A DNA stretch of 52,044 nucleotides from assembly GCA_945889495.1 (NCBI GenBank), contig CAMDBU010000019.1, forward strand, positions 1 to 52,044, read 5' to 3'. Numbering within the stretch: position 1 is the stretch's first letter; each line of letters starts with the position of its first letter. Below the pieces are notes generated by a model. It did no database searches, was not told the DNA's origin, and was given only the letters and a program-made list of their open reading frames with translations. Positions 7,532 to 15,518 of this stretch are shown here, piece by piece. This DNA is from Syntrophobacter sp. SbD2. Lineage in GTDB: Bacteria; Desulfobacterota; Binatia; UBA9968. The position numbers and the translations under genes were made by a program.

Positions 7532-8181
7532 ATACCAAGAAGCGGCTGATTATCGGCGTCTCCGGCGCCACCGGGGCGATCTACGGCGTGCGCATGTTGG
7601 AGATCCTCGCCAAGATGCCAGATATCGAAACCCATCTGGTGCTGAGCAAGGCGGGCAAGATGACCATCCAAGTTGAGACCCCGTATTCGGTTAAAGAAGT
7701 CGAGGCAATGGCTGATGTGGTCCATGACATCAACAACGTCGGCGCGAGCATTTCCAGCGGCTCGTTTCGCACTGCGGGCATGGTGATCGCGCCCTGCTCG
7801 ATGAAGTCCATGGGCAGCATCGCGTCGTCGATCGGCGGCGATCTGTTGGTGCGCGCCGCCGATGTGGTGTTGAAAGAACGCAAGAAGCTCGTCCTGGTGG
7901 TGCGCGAGACGCCGCTTCATCTAGGCCATCTCGAAGCCATGGTGTCGCTGACGCGCATGGGCGCGATGATCTTTCCGCCGGTGCCGGCATTTTATCACCG
8001 GCCGAAAACTTTGGACGACGTGATCAATCAGACGGTGACGCGGATTCTCGATCAGTTCGACATCGACGTCGAGCTATTTCACCGCTGGGACGACGACGGC
8101 ATGAGCCGCCATCCCGACGCGGCCAAAGCCAAGCCGACGCCGATTGGCGCGGCTAAAGCGCGCAAGGAAGCCAAGAAGTAG
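7528..8181 (+). CDS. ubiX: UbiX-family flavin prenyltransferase
   Basis: 217 residues starting at TTG 7528, with GGAG at 7516-7519 at correct spacing and 4-bp overlap with the riboflavin kinase gene; no better start exists. It shows the flavoprotein opening GVSGATGAIYGVRML, the FMN/prenyl site segment VIAPCSMKSMGSIASS, and RETPLHLGHLEAMVSLTRMG near residues 131-150. UbiX joins a dimethylallyl (mono)phosphate to FMN to make prenylated FMN, the cofactor of UbiD-type (de)carboxylases. No ubiD gene is in the window. The C-terminus has a Lys/Ala-rich tail of about 30 residues (KAKPTPIGAAKARKEAKK) beyond the usual end. The next gene makes DMAPP. Confidence 0.9.
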   Translation: MNTKKRLIIGVSGATGAIYGVRMLEILAKMPDIETHLVLSKAGKMTIQVETPYSVKEVEAMADVVHDINNVGASISSGSFRTAGMVIAPCSMKSMGSIASSIGGDLLVRAADVVLKERKKLVLVVRETPLHLGHLEAMVSLTRMGAMIFPPVPAFYHRPKTLDDVINQTVTRILDQFDIDVELFHRWDDDGMSRHPDAAKAKPTPIGAAKARKEAKK

Positions 8182-8206
8182 CGCTAAGCTCGACGTTCTC
8201 CGGACC

Positions 8207-9259
8207 ATGCCACGCCCGCGGGCGAGTAAAGCCCTGACCCAAACCCAAGCGCGCAAAAAACAGCATCTAGAAATCTGCCTCGACACCGAGAGCGTCAGCA
8301 GCCATTCCGGCACGGGCCTCGACCGCTACCGTTTCATTCACAACGCTTTGCCCGAACTAGACCTCGACGAGATCGATGTCGGGACGACCTTCCTCGGCAA
8401 GCCGCTCAAAGCGCCGATATTGATTTCGTCCATGACCGGTGGCTTCGATCTAGCGCGCAAGGTCAATCGCAATCTCGCCGCCGCGGCCCAGGAACTCGGC
8501 ATCGCCATGGGCGTTGGCTCGCAGCGGGTCGCCATCGAAGCGCCGTCGGCGGCCGATTCCTTTCAGGTGCGCGATGTCGCGCCGGACATTTTGCTGCTCG
8601 GCAATCTCGGCGCGGTGCAGCTCAACTACGGCTACTCGATCGATCAGTGCCGGCGCGCCATCGAAATGATCGGCGCCGACGGCTTGATTCTGCATTTGAA
8701 CGTGCTTCAAGAAGCGCTCCAGCCCGAGGGCAACCGCAACTTCAAAGGCCTCACCGCGAAGATCGCCGCGCTGTGTCGCGATTTGAATGTGCCGGTGGTG
8801 GTCAAGGAAGTCGGCAACGGTATTTCCGTCGAGGTTGCTAAGCGGTTGCATGCCGCCGGTGTCGCCGCCATCGATGTCGCCGGCAAAGGCGGCACCGCTT
8901 GGTCCGCCGTCGAAGCCCAACGCGCCAGCCAGCAAGGCAAGGCTTACAGCTCGACCTTCACCGATTGGGGCATTCCCACCGAGGAAGCTTTGGTCGGCGT
9001 GCGCGCCGCGCTGCCGGCTATTCCGCTGGTCGCCTCGGGCGGCATTCGCAGCGGACTCGACATCGCCAAGAGCATCGCCCTCGGTGCCGATTTGGCAGCA
9101 TTTGGTCAACCGTTGCTGGCCGCCGCGTTGGAATCTTCGGCGCGGGTGGTCGACCATATCGCCGGCCTAATTCACGAGCTCAAAGTCAGCATGCTCTGCG
9201 CTGGCGCGGCGAATCTCGCGGCGCTGCGAAACATCCAGCTCTTACGACAAAGTCAGTAG
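8207..9259 (+). CDS. fni: Type 2 isopentenyl-diphosphate delta-isomerase (FMN-dependent)
   Basis: 350 residues with the family motifs in order: RKKQHLEICL, ISSMTGG, MGVGSQR, LLGNLGAVQL, LHLNVLQEALQPEGNRNF, VVKEVGNGIS, DVAGKGGTAWS and SGGIRSGLDIAK. The enzyme interconverts IPP and DMAPP and requires FMN and Mg2+. ATG 8207 gives the usual N-terminus; an in-frame ATG at 8144 would overlap ubiX by 38 bp and add 21 basic residues that the family lacks. With the two genes upstream it forms a set that could provide FMN, DMAPP-derived prenyl groups and the prenyltransferase. A link to carotenoid or quinone synthesis is also possible, but no such gene follows. Confidence 0.92.
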   Translation: MPRPRASKALTQTQARKKQHLEICLDTESVSSHSGTGLDRYRFIHNALPELDLDEIDVGTTFLGKPLKAPILISSMTGGFDLARKVNRNLAAAAQELGIAMGVGSQRVAIEAPSAADSFQVRDVAPDILLLGNLGAVQLNYGYSIDQCRRAIEMIGADGLILHLNVLQEALQPEGNRNFKGLTAKIAALCRDLNVPVVVKEVGNGISVEVAKRLHAAGVAAIDVAGKGGTAWSAVEAQRASQQGKAYSSTFTDWGIPTEEALVGVRAALPAIPLVASGGIRSGLDIAKSIALGADLAAFGQPLLAAALESSARVVDHIAGLIHELKVSMLCAGAANLAALRNIQLLRQSQ

Positions 9260-9311
9260 CGACCTTCGATTATTTTGACCACCCGGCTTGGCTAATCTCA
9301 CTTATCGCAGT

Positions 9312-9362
9312 GGTGGATTTCACCAGTGGATTTGCCCTCCGGTGGCTGAAATCCACCGGAGG
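9312..9362 (+). promoter_or_regulatory. Two overlapping, mutually exclusive stem-loops
   Basis: GGTGGATTTCA (9312-9322) is the perfect reverse complement of TGAAATCCACC (9347-9357). CCTCCGGTGG (9336-9345) is the perfect reverse complement of CCACCGGAGG (9353-9362). Bases 9353-9357 belong to both, so only one stem can form at a time. No T-tract follows. It may act as a factor-dependent terminator or attenuator behind the IPP isomerase gene, or be the relic of a palindromic repeat. Confidence 0.5.
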
Positions 9363-9500
9363 AATTGCTCGTCATGGCGTCGCGAGGTTGACCTCGAATG
9401 ACGCTTTTGACCGATGAGCGAACCCTAAGCTCCGATTAAATCTAGCTTAACTTTCTACTTCCTGGGTCCCAGAGATTCGCCAGCAAGGCTCGATGGTTCG

Positions 9501-9516
9501 TGGCATAGTGATTGCT
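9501..9516 (+). promoter_or_regulatory. Sigma-54 (-24/-12) promoter for the polysaccharide operon
   Basis: TGGCATAGTGATTGCT matches the sigma-54 consensus TGGCAC-N5-TTGCW with the invariant GG and GC exactly 10 bases apart; the only consensus deviation in the -24 box is T for C. Transcription would begin near 9526, leaving a leader of about 165 nt to ATG 9694. GCATAGTG (9503-9510) and CACTATGC (9518-9525) form a perfect 8-bp inverted repeat that covers the promoter and start site, a possible operator or 5'-end hairpin. Sigma-54 control implies an enhancer-binding activator, which is not encoded in the window. Confidence 0.6.
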
Positions 9517-9693
9517 CCACTATGCTCCTAGAAGCGCATTGAGCACCTAAGACAAGACAAAACTAAAACTGAATAGCGATAAATTTCCCGCGGTAGAAGA
9601 TTCTACGGTTGTGTGGCAGGGGTGCGTCCGTAACCGGGTGGGCGCGGCAAAACCAAGCTTGAAAATTTTTTTCCAAACTCAGTGGAGGCAACG

Positions 9694-10923
9694 ATGAAAC
9701 GACTTCTAGCGTATTCCCACGACACCTACGGCCTGGGCAACATTCGTCGCATGTTGGGGGTGTGCAACCATTTGGTCGACGCCATTCCCGATCTATCGAT
9801 CCTGCTGATTTCCGGCTCGCCGATGGTGCATAGCTTCCGGATCAAAAGCGGCATCGACTACATCAAGCTGCCTTGCCTATCGCGCACCAAGGCGGAGGGC
9901 TATGCGGCCAAGAGCATCGGCATCGATCTCCAGGAAACCGTCCAGATGCGTTCCAACTTGATCTTGCATACCGCCAACTCGTTCAAGCCGGATGTCGTGC
10001 TGGTGGACAAAAAGCCTTACGGCGTCGAGCATGAATTGCGCGAGACGCTCGATTATTTGCACACCAATCTACCGGACACCAAGCTGGCGTTGTTGCTGCG
10101 CGATGTGCTCGACAGCGCCGAGGCGACCACCGCGGTGTGGCGCAAAAATCATTACTACGAAGCGGTGCGCAAGTTTTACGATCTGGTGCTGGTGGCCGGC
10201 TTGCAAGGGGTATTCGATCTCAGCAAGGAATATCGATTCCCGTGCGCGGCCAAGGACAAAGTGCGCTTCTGCGGTTACCTCGGCCAGGATGAAAAACCGC
10301 GCCACCGCGTCGAGCTACGCCGTAAGCTCAATCTACAAACGGAAAAACTCGTGCTGGTCACCGTCGGTGGCGGCGAGGATGGCTTCGACCTGTTGAAGAA
10401 TTACTTGGCCGGGCTGAGCCCGCGCGGCGGCGCGCAAGGGTTCGATAGCGTGATCGTCTGCGGTCCCGAGATGGCGCCAGAGCGGCGCGCCGACATCGAA
10501 CGCTTGGCCGCTGGCCGGGCCCATGTCCAAGTGCGCGAATTCGTCACTGACATGGTCGGCCATATGGACGCCGCCGATGTGGTGGTCTCCATGGGCGGTT
10601 ACAATACGGTTTGCGAGCTTCTGTCGTTGGCCAAGCACGCGGTCATCGTGCCGCGCGCCAAACCGGTGGAAGAGCAGTGGATTCGCGCCCAGCGCATGGC
10701 CAACCTCGGGTTGTTTCGCGTCATCCATCCGGATTTCGTGACGCCGGCGAATTTGCGCGGCGCCATCGATGAGTTGATCCAGCGTCACGACGAGCAGCCC
10801 AGGCCGCCGTCACTCGATCTCGACGGCTTGCCGAAGATCGCCGGCCATATCGCCGGCCTGCTGAGCGAAGTGTCAGAGGTGGCCCGCCAACCGCGGCTGG
10901 CGCGGCAACGGTCCATCGCATGA
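9694..10923 (+). CDS. MurG-like glycosyltransferase (GT28-fold)
   Basis: 409 residues from ATG 9694 (GGAGG at 9684-9688). The N-terminus, RLLAYSHDTYGLGNIRRML, is the glycine-rich first-domain opening of GT-B enzymes. A second Rossmann domain (LVLVTVGGGEDGFDLL, near residues 221-235) and the donor-site region VVVSMGGYNTVCELLSLAKHAVIVPR (near 300-325) resemble the C-terminal domain of MurG and MGT-type transferases. Unlike MurG it is probably not the cell-wall enzyme: the context is a polysaccharide/glycolipid operon and the same fold recurs at 18264. It is the first gene behind the sigma-54-type promoter, and the next gene overlaps it by 4 bp. Sugar donor and acceptor cannot be read from sequence. 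Confidence 0.82.
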   Translation: MKRLLAYSHDTYGLGNIRRMLGVCNHLVDAIPDLSILLISGSPMVHSFRIKSGIDYIKLPCLSRTKAEGYAAKSIGIDLQETVQMRSNLILHTANSFKPDVVLVDKKPYGVEHELRETLDYLHTNLPDTKLALLLRDVLDSAEATTAVWRKNHYYEAVRKFYDLVLVAGLQGVFDLSKEYRFPCAAKDKVRFCGYLGQDEKPRHRVELRRKLNLQTEKLVLVTVGGGEDGFDLLKNYLAGLSPRGGAQGFDSVIVCGPEMAPERRADIERLAAGRAHVQVREFVTDMVGHMDAADVVVSMGGYNTVCELLSLAKHAVIVPRAKPVEEQWIRAQRMANLGLFRVIHPDFVTPANLRGAIDELIQRHDEQPRPPSLDLDGLPKIAGHIAGLLSEVSEVARQPRLARQRSIA

Positions 10924-12209
10924 GCACGCCCAAGACCGATCAGCGCATCACCTATCTGGTTCGGACTTTCCCGAAAATCTCCGAGACCTTCATCATGCGC
11001 GAAGTACTCGCCCTGGAAAGCCAGGGGGTCAATTTGTCGCTCTACGCATTACGGCGTCCGGCGGAGATTATGAGCCACGCGCTTAACGGCGCGGTGCGGG
11101 CGCGGGTCAGCTACCTGCCGGCGCGGTTGGCCGAAGCCTTCACCGGCTTTCTGTGGACGCAATTATTTTTGCTGCTGCGCCGGCCGCTGGGTTATTTCCA
11201 GGCTTTGTTCTTCGCCCTGCGCCGCGCCGAAGCCGGCGGCGGCCGAGACTTTCTCCAGGCGACCTTCCTGGCCCACGCGCTGGTTAAAAATCACATCGCC
11301 CATCTGCACGCCCATTTCATCAACGAGCCCGCCGGCGTCGCCGAGCTGGCGCACCGGCTGAGCGGCATTCCCTACAGCATCACCGCCCACGCCAAGGATA
11401 TTTATCTCTCGCCCAAGACTGAGCTCGCGCGCAAGATCGCCGGGGCGAAGTTCGTGGTCACCTGCAACGATTATAACCGCCGCTACCTCGAAGCGCTGGC
11501 GGTGCCGCGGACGCCGATCGTGAAAATTTATCATGGCCTCGACGTCGAGCTGTTTAGCAAAAAAATCCCCACCGATCAGGCCGGGGGCGTACCGCTGCTG
11601 TTGAGCGTCGGCCGGCTGCGGCCCAAGAAAGGCTTTGCAATTTTGCTTGAGGCCTGCGGCCTGCTCAAGATCGGCGGCCACAAGTTTCGCTGCGTGATCG
11701 CCGGCTACGGGCCGTTACGCGATCCATTGGCGGCGCGCATCGACGAGCTCGGTCTGGGCGACACCGTGGCGCTCGCCGGCATGGTGACCCAAGAGGAAGT
11801 GATCGCGCTCTATCGACAGGCCCAGCTGTTTGTTCTGCCTTGCCAAGTCAGCGCCGACGGCGACCGCGATGGCATTCCCAATGTGCTCGCCGAAGCGATG
11901 GCGATGGAACTACCGGTGATATCGACTGCGGTGGCCGGCATTCCCGAGCTCATCGAACATGATCGCAGCGGTCTGTTGGTTCGCCCCGAAGATCCGCTGC
12001 AACTGGCGGCGGCGATCGCCCGGCTGCTCGATCAGCCACGGCTGCGCCAAGAGCTCGGCAAGGCCGGGCGGGAGAAAGTTTGCCGGCTGTTCGCCACGGA
12101 GAAAAATAGCGCCGAACTCAAGGGCTGGTTTTTCGCTGCTCCGGTGGATCGTCAACTGGCTATCGACGCGGTTGCCGCTTTGGCGCCCGGGGTATCGAAC
12201 CATGGATGA
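10920..12209 (+). CDS. Glycosyltransferase family 4, WcaL-like
   Basis: 429 residues. It has the N-terminal signature TYLVRTFPKISETFIMREVL, the acceptor-side motif HLHAHFINEP, then SITAHAKDIYLSP, the domain-2 start LLSVGRLRPKKGFAILLEA, and the retaining GT4 E-x7-E region (DGIPNVLAEAMAMELPVIST followed by GIPELI). This pattern is that of colanic-acid-type GT4 transferases acting at the cytoplasmic face of the inner membrane. The start ATG overlaps the preceding stop (ATGA). It is about 40% similar by eye in motif layout to the next gene, suggesting a tandem duplication that may add consecutive sugars. Confidence 0.88.
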   Translation: MSTPKTDQRITYLVRTFPKISETFIMREVLALESQGVNLSLYALRRPAEIMSHALNGAVRARVSYLPARLAEAFTGFLWTQLFLLLRRPLGYFQALFFALRRAEAGGGRDFLQATFLAHALVKNHIAHLHAHFINEPAGVAELAHRLSGIPYSITAHAKDIYLSPKTELARKIAGAKFVVTCNDYNRRYLEALAVPRTPIVKIYHGLDVELFSKKIPTDQAGGVPLLLSVGRLRPKKGFAILLEACGLLKIGGHKFRCVIAGYGPLRDPLAARIDELGLGDTVALAGMVTQEEVIALYRQAQLFVLPCQVSADGDRDGIPNVLAEAMAMELPVISTAVAGIPELIEHDRSGLLVRPEDPLQLAAAIARLLDQPRLRQELGKAGREKVCRLFATEKNSAELKGWFFAAPVDRQLAIDAVAALAPGVSNHG

Positions 12210-13518
12210 CGGATTGGAAGTTGGCTACATCATGAAGGGCTTTCCCCGGCTCTCCGAGGTGTTCATTTCCAACGAGGTTCAACTGCTCGAGGGGATGGGA
12301 CTGCGGCTGCAAATTTTTGCCCTGCAAAGCCTGTCGGAAAAACAAGTCCACGCCCAGGTGGCAGCGATCCGCGCGCCGGTCAATTATCTGCCCGAAGACA
12401 GCGCCGCGGCGACGGCGCCCTTCGGCGTTTGGTTGCGCGCCAATTTCACCGCCCTGGGGCGCGGCCATGGCCAACTGTTGCGGCGCCGGCCGCGCGCCTA
12501 TCTGATGACTTTGCTGGCGGCGCTGCAATTCAGCGTCAAGTACCGGCCGGCCCGCTGGCGGCTAAAAAAATCTTTCTACAAGGATTTTCTCCGCGCCGGC
12601 CATATCGCCGCCCGGGTGCTCGACCGGCCGACCATCGGCCATCTGCATGGCCACTTCTGCCATGGATCGGCGACCATCACCATGTGGGTGAGCCAGTTGA
12701 CCGGCATCCCGTTCAGCTTCACCGCCCATGCCAAGGATATTTATTTGCCCGAGCTCAATCCCGGCGATTTATTGCCGCGAAAAATCCGCCGGGCGAAGTT
12801 TGTCGCCACCTGCACCGATGCCAACCGCATTCACTTGCAGCGGCTCTGTCCGGAAGTGCGCTCGATCCAGACCGTTTATCATGGTTTGTCGACGGGATTT
12901 TTCATGCCCGCGCAAGACAATGCCGAGAGTGAAACGCCGACCATCTTATCGGTGGGCCGCTTCGTCAAGAAAAAGGGTTTTCCCGTGCTCATCGAAGCCT
13001 GCCGGCTGTTGCGCGAACGAAGCTATGACTTTCACTGCCGCATCATCGGCGCCGCCGACGAGGATAGCGGCGTGGTTGAACGGCTGATCGAGAAGTATGA
13101 TTTGGCGCAGCGGGTTTTTCTCGAAGCGCCGGTGGCCCAGGAAGCGCTACGCCAGATTTATCGCGACTGCACGATCTTCGCTCTGCCCTGTTTGGTCGCC
13201 GGCAACGGCGATCGCGACGGGATTCCCAATGTGCTGGTCGAAGCGATGGCGACGGCCAAGCCGGTGGTGGCGACTCAGGTGTCGGGCATTCCTGAATTGA
13301 TCGATCATGGCATCGACGGTGTATTGGTGGCGCCCGAGGATCCCCAGGCGTTGGCGGGCGCGCTGGAAATTCTTCTCCAAGATAGCGGATTGCGCGCACG
13401 CTTGGGCCGCCAGGCGCGGGCGAAGGTCTGTGCGCGCTTCGACAGTAGTAAGACCACGGTGCAGCTGCGCGATCTGTTCGCATCCTGTCTGACCGAGCGG
13501 CTGCGGAGCGCGGCATGA
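12202..13518 (+). CDS. Glycosyltransferase family 4, second paralogue
   Basis: 438 residues from ATG 12202, overlapping the previous gene by 8 bp. It shares the architecture of its neighbour: GYIMKGFPRLSEVFISNEVQ, HLHGHFCHGSATITMWVS, SFTAHAKDIYLPELN, ILSVGRFVKKKGFPVLIEA and the EX7E segment DGIPNVLVEAMATAKPVVAT. A longer open frame begins at 11959, but it lies inside the upstream gene and lacks family similarity, so it was not used. It probably adds the second or a later sugar of the same repeat unit or oligosaccharide. The overlap chain continues to the heparinase-fold gene (4 bp). Confidence 0.88.
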   Translation: MDDGLEVGYIMKGFPRLSEVFISNEVQLLEGMGLRLQIFALQSLSEKQVHAQVAAIRAPVNYLPEDSAAATAPFGVWLRANFTALGRGHGQLLRRRPRAYLMTLLAALQFSVKYRPARWRLKKSFYKDFLRAGHIAARVLDRPTIGHLHGHFCHGSATITMWVSQLTGIPFSFTAHAKDIYLPELNPGDLLPRKIRRAKFVATCTDANRIHLQRLCPEVRSIQTVYHGLSTGFFMPAQDNAESETPTILSVGRFVKKKGFPVLIEACRLLRERSYDFHCRIIGAADEDSGVVERLIEKYDLAQRVFLEAPVAQEALRQIYRDCTIFALPCLVAGNGDRDGIPNVLVEAMATAKPVVATQVSGIPELIDHGIDGVLVAPEDPQALAGALEILLQDSGLRARLGRQARAKVCARFDSSKTTVQLRDLFASCLTERLRSAA

Positions 13519-15518
13519 GCCAGCGGTTTCTGTTGCCACCCTGGCGCGACTATTCGGCGACGGGGCTATTGAACTATTTCCGCGCCCGCCGGGGTGTTGA
13601 ATATTTTGCCGTGCTCGACGACGAGCAAACCACCAGGGACAAAATCGACGCCGTGCTCGAGCGGCGCTTTAGCTTCAACGGTGAGACCCATGAATTGCCG
13701 GTGGGGTTCGATTGGGCGGCGAATCCGAGCGCCGACCTCGAATGGCTGATCCTATTGCACAAGTTTTACTACGCCGCCGGCCTGGGCGCGGCCTATGAGG
13801 CCACCGGCGAGCGGCGCTACGCCGACAAGTGGGTCGAGCTGACGCGCTCCTGGATCGACAACGTGGCGCTGGATTTTCTTCCCAGCGATGTTGCCGGCCG
13901 GCGCATTCAAAACTGGATCTTCGCGCATTATTATTTCGTCACGCGCCATCCGGCGGCGCCGCTGCCGGCGGATTTTTATCGCGACTTTCTCACCTCCATG
14001 GCCGCCCAGGTCAATTATCTATGCGATCATCTGACGCCGGCGCGCAATCATCGGACGTTGGAATTGGCCGCGGTGTTTCTCGCCGCGGTGGTGTTTCCCG
14101 AGTTCCGCGACGCGCCACGCTGGCTCGATCTCGCCAAGCGCGAGCTGTTGGAAAATATCCAAGCCGATCTGTTGCCCGACGGCGTCCATTGCGAGCTGTC
14201 CACCGACTATCATCACCTGGTGCTAAAAAATTATTTATGGGTGCGCCGGCTGGCTAAGCTGAATCGGATCGCCATGCCGGCCGAGTTCGATGCGCTAATT
14301 CGCAAAGCGTTGGAGTTCGCGCTCTACGTGCACCGGCCCGACGGCGCGATCCCCTCGCTCAGCGACGGCGACAGCCGAAGTTTTCTCGATTTGTTGGCGC
14401 AGGGGTATGAGCTCTACGGCGATGACGCAATGCTCTATGTCGCCACGGGCGGCGAGCAGGGAACGCCGCCGGCTGAGCGCTCCAAAGGTTTCGCCGCTGC
14501 CGGCTATTACATTCTACGCAGTGGTTGGGGCGAGGGCAGGGAAGCTTATCGCGATGAACGCTATCTGATTTTCGACTGCGGCCCGCTTGGGCGCGGCAAC
14601 CATGGCCACTTCGATCTGTTGAGTTTCGAAATGGCCGCCTATGGCCGGCCGTTGATCGTCGATCCGGGCCGCTACACCTATGACGAGTCTGGCGAAGAAA
14701 ATTGGCGCGTGCGCTTTCGCGGCACCGGCTATCACAACACCGTGCAAGTGGACGGCCTCGATCAGACCCGTTACGAGTTCAAGAATAGCAAATTTAAAAT
14801 CACTGGACCTGAGCCCGAGTGGGAACTCAAGGAGTTGCGCAGCGCGGCGGGCTACGATTATGTCCGCGGCGTCGCGCGCAGCCATGAATATGACGCGGTT
14901 CATGAGCGGCGGATTTTTTTCGCCGCGCCGGACTATTGGATCGTCTCGGACTTGCTCACCGCGCCGACGCCGCATGTTTACGATCTGCGCTTTCATCTCG
15001 GCGCCGACGCCAACGAGCGCGTGGCCATCGAGCGCGATCGATCAACCCTGGCGGTGGACGCGCCGCAATTATTACTCGCCCAGCCGCGCGATGGCCGGGT
15101 CGGACTCACCGCCGAGGCCGGTTTCGTCTCGTCCAGCTATGGCATCAAACATGACGCGCCGGTGCTGCGCTTTAGCCAGCGCGGCCAGGCGGCGGTCTTC
15201 CACACGGTGCTTTATCCCTACAAAAGCGCCAAGCCGCGCATCGCCGTGACCGCGTTACCGGTATGGCGCGACGGCGCCTTATGCGCCGCGGCGGTGGCCT
15301 TGCATGTGCAAATCGACCAGGGCGGGCGGCACTTCGACGATTATTTTTTTAGCGTCGACCCGGAGCTAGCCGGCGGCTGCTCCTTCGGCCCGTTTAGCTT
15401 CGACGGTTCGATGTTATTCCTGCGCCGCGACGGCGCGCAGCAGCTTATCGACATCCGTCATGAGCCCGGGGCGAAACTCATTTACGCCGAGCCCGAGCGG
15501 GTCAGGTTGGGGGCATGA
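13515..15518 (+). CDS. Heparinase II/III-family protein
   Basis: 667 residues. The N-terminal two-thirds is an alpha-helical toroid with the family segments WANNP-like FDWAANPSADLEW, RIQNWIFAHYYFV, and the catalytic-region ARNHRTLELAAVF and ELSTDYHHLVLKNYLW (candidate Asn/His and Tyr residues). A beta-sandwich follows, with LIFDCGPLGRGNHGHFDLLSFEM and RGTGYHNTVQVDGLDQ (candidate second His). These proteins cleave uronic-acid-containing polysaccharides by elimination. No signal peptide is apparent in this product, so it may act in the cytoplasm on intracellular glycan or be misplaced by a non-classical route. In polysaccharide operons such enzymes often trim or edit the product. It overlaps both neighbours by 4 bp. 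Confidence 0.87.
   Translation: MSQRFLLPPWRDYSATGLLNYFRARRGVEYFAVLDDEQTTRDKIDAVLERRFSFNGETHELPVGFDWAANPSADLEWLILLHKFYYAAGLGAAYEATGERRYADKWVELTRSWIDNVALDFLPSDVAGRRIQNWIFAHYYFVTRHPAAPLPADFYRDFLTSMAAQVNYLCDHLTPARNHRTLELAAVFLAAVVFPEFRDAPRWLDLAKRELLENIQADLLPDGVHCELSTDYHHLVLKNYLWVRRLAKLNRIAMPAEFDALIRKALEFALYVHRPDGAIPSLSDGDSRSFLDLLAQGYELYGDDAMLYVATGGEQGTPPAERSKGFAAAGYYILRSGWGEGREAYRDERYLIFDCGPLGRGNHGHFDLLSFEMAAYGRPLIVDPGRYTYDESGEENWRVRFRGTGYHNTVQVDGLDQTRYEFKNSKFKITGPEPEWELKELRSAAGYDYVRGVARSHEYDAVHERRIFFAAPDYWIVSDLLTAPTPHVYDLRFHLGADANERVAIERDRSTLAVDAPQLLLAQPRDGRVGLTAEAGFVSSSYGIKHDAPVLRFSQRGQAAVFHTVLYPYKSAKPRIAVTALPVWRDGALCAAAVALHVQIDQGGRHFDDYFFSVDPELAGGCSFGPFSFDGSMLFLRRDGAQQLIDIRHEPGAKLIYAEPERVRLGA

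Larger units (their letters stand above)
9260..9693. other. 434-bp intergenic region upstream of the polysaccharide operon
   Basis: No gene is supported here. The stretch holds two mutually exclusive hairpins (9312-9362), a sigma-54-type promoter overlapping an 8-bp inverted repeat (9501-9525), and a small palindrome GTAGAAGATTCTAC near 9592-9605. A leader of about 165 nt ends in GGAGG at 9684-9688. The leader matches no riboswitch class I can recognise. An AT-rich run (GAAAATTTTTTT) lies just before the ribosome binding site. Confidence 0.7.

Noticed and set aside
9560-9680. Possible c-di-GMP (GEMM-I) riboswitch because of GGCAAAACC before the polysaccharide operon
   Set aside because: The required GACGCAAAGCC segment and flanking P2/P3 stems are missing, and the sequence runs into a T-rich tract. 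A covariance search would settle it.
11959-12201. N-terminal extension of the second GT4 gene
   Set aside because: Lies wholly within the upstream GT4 gene and lacks GT4 similarity; ATG 12202 fits the family start.
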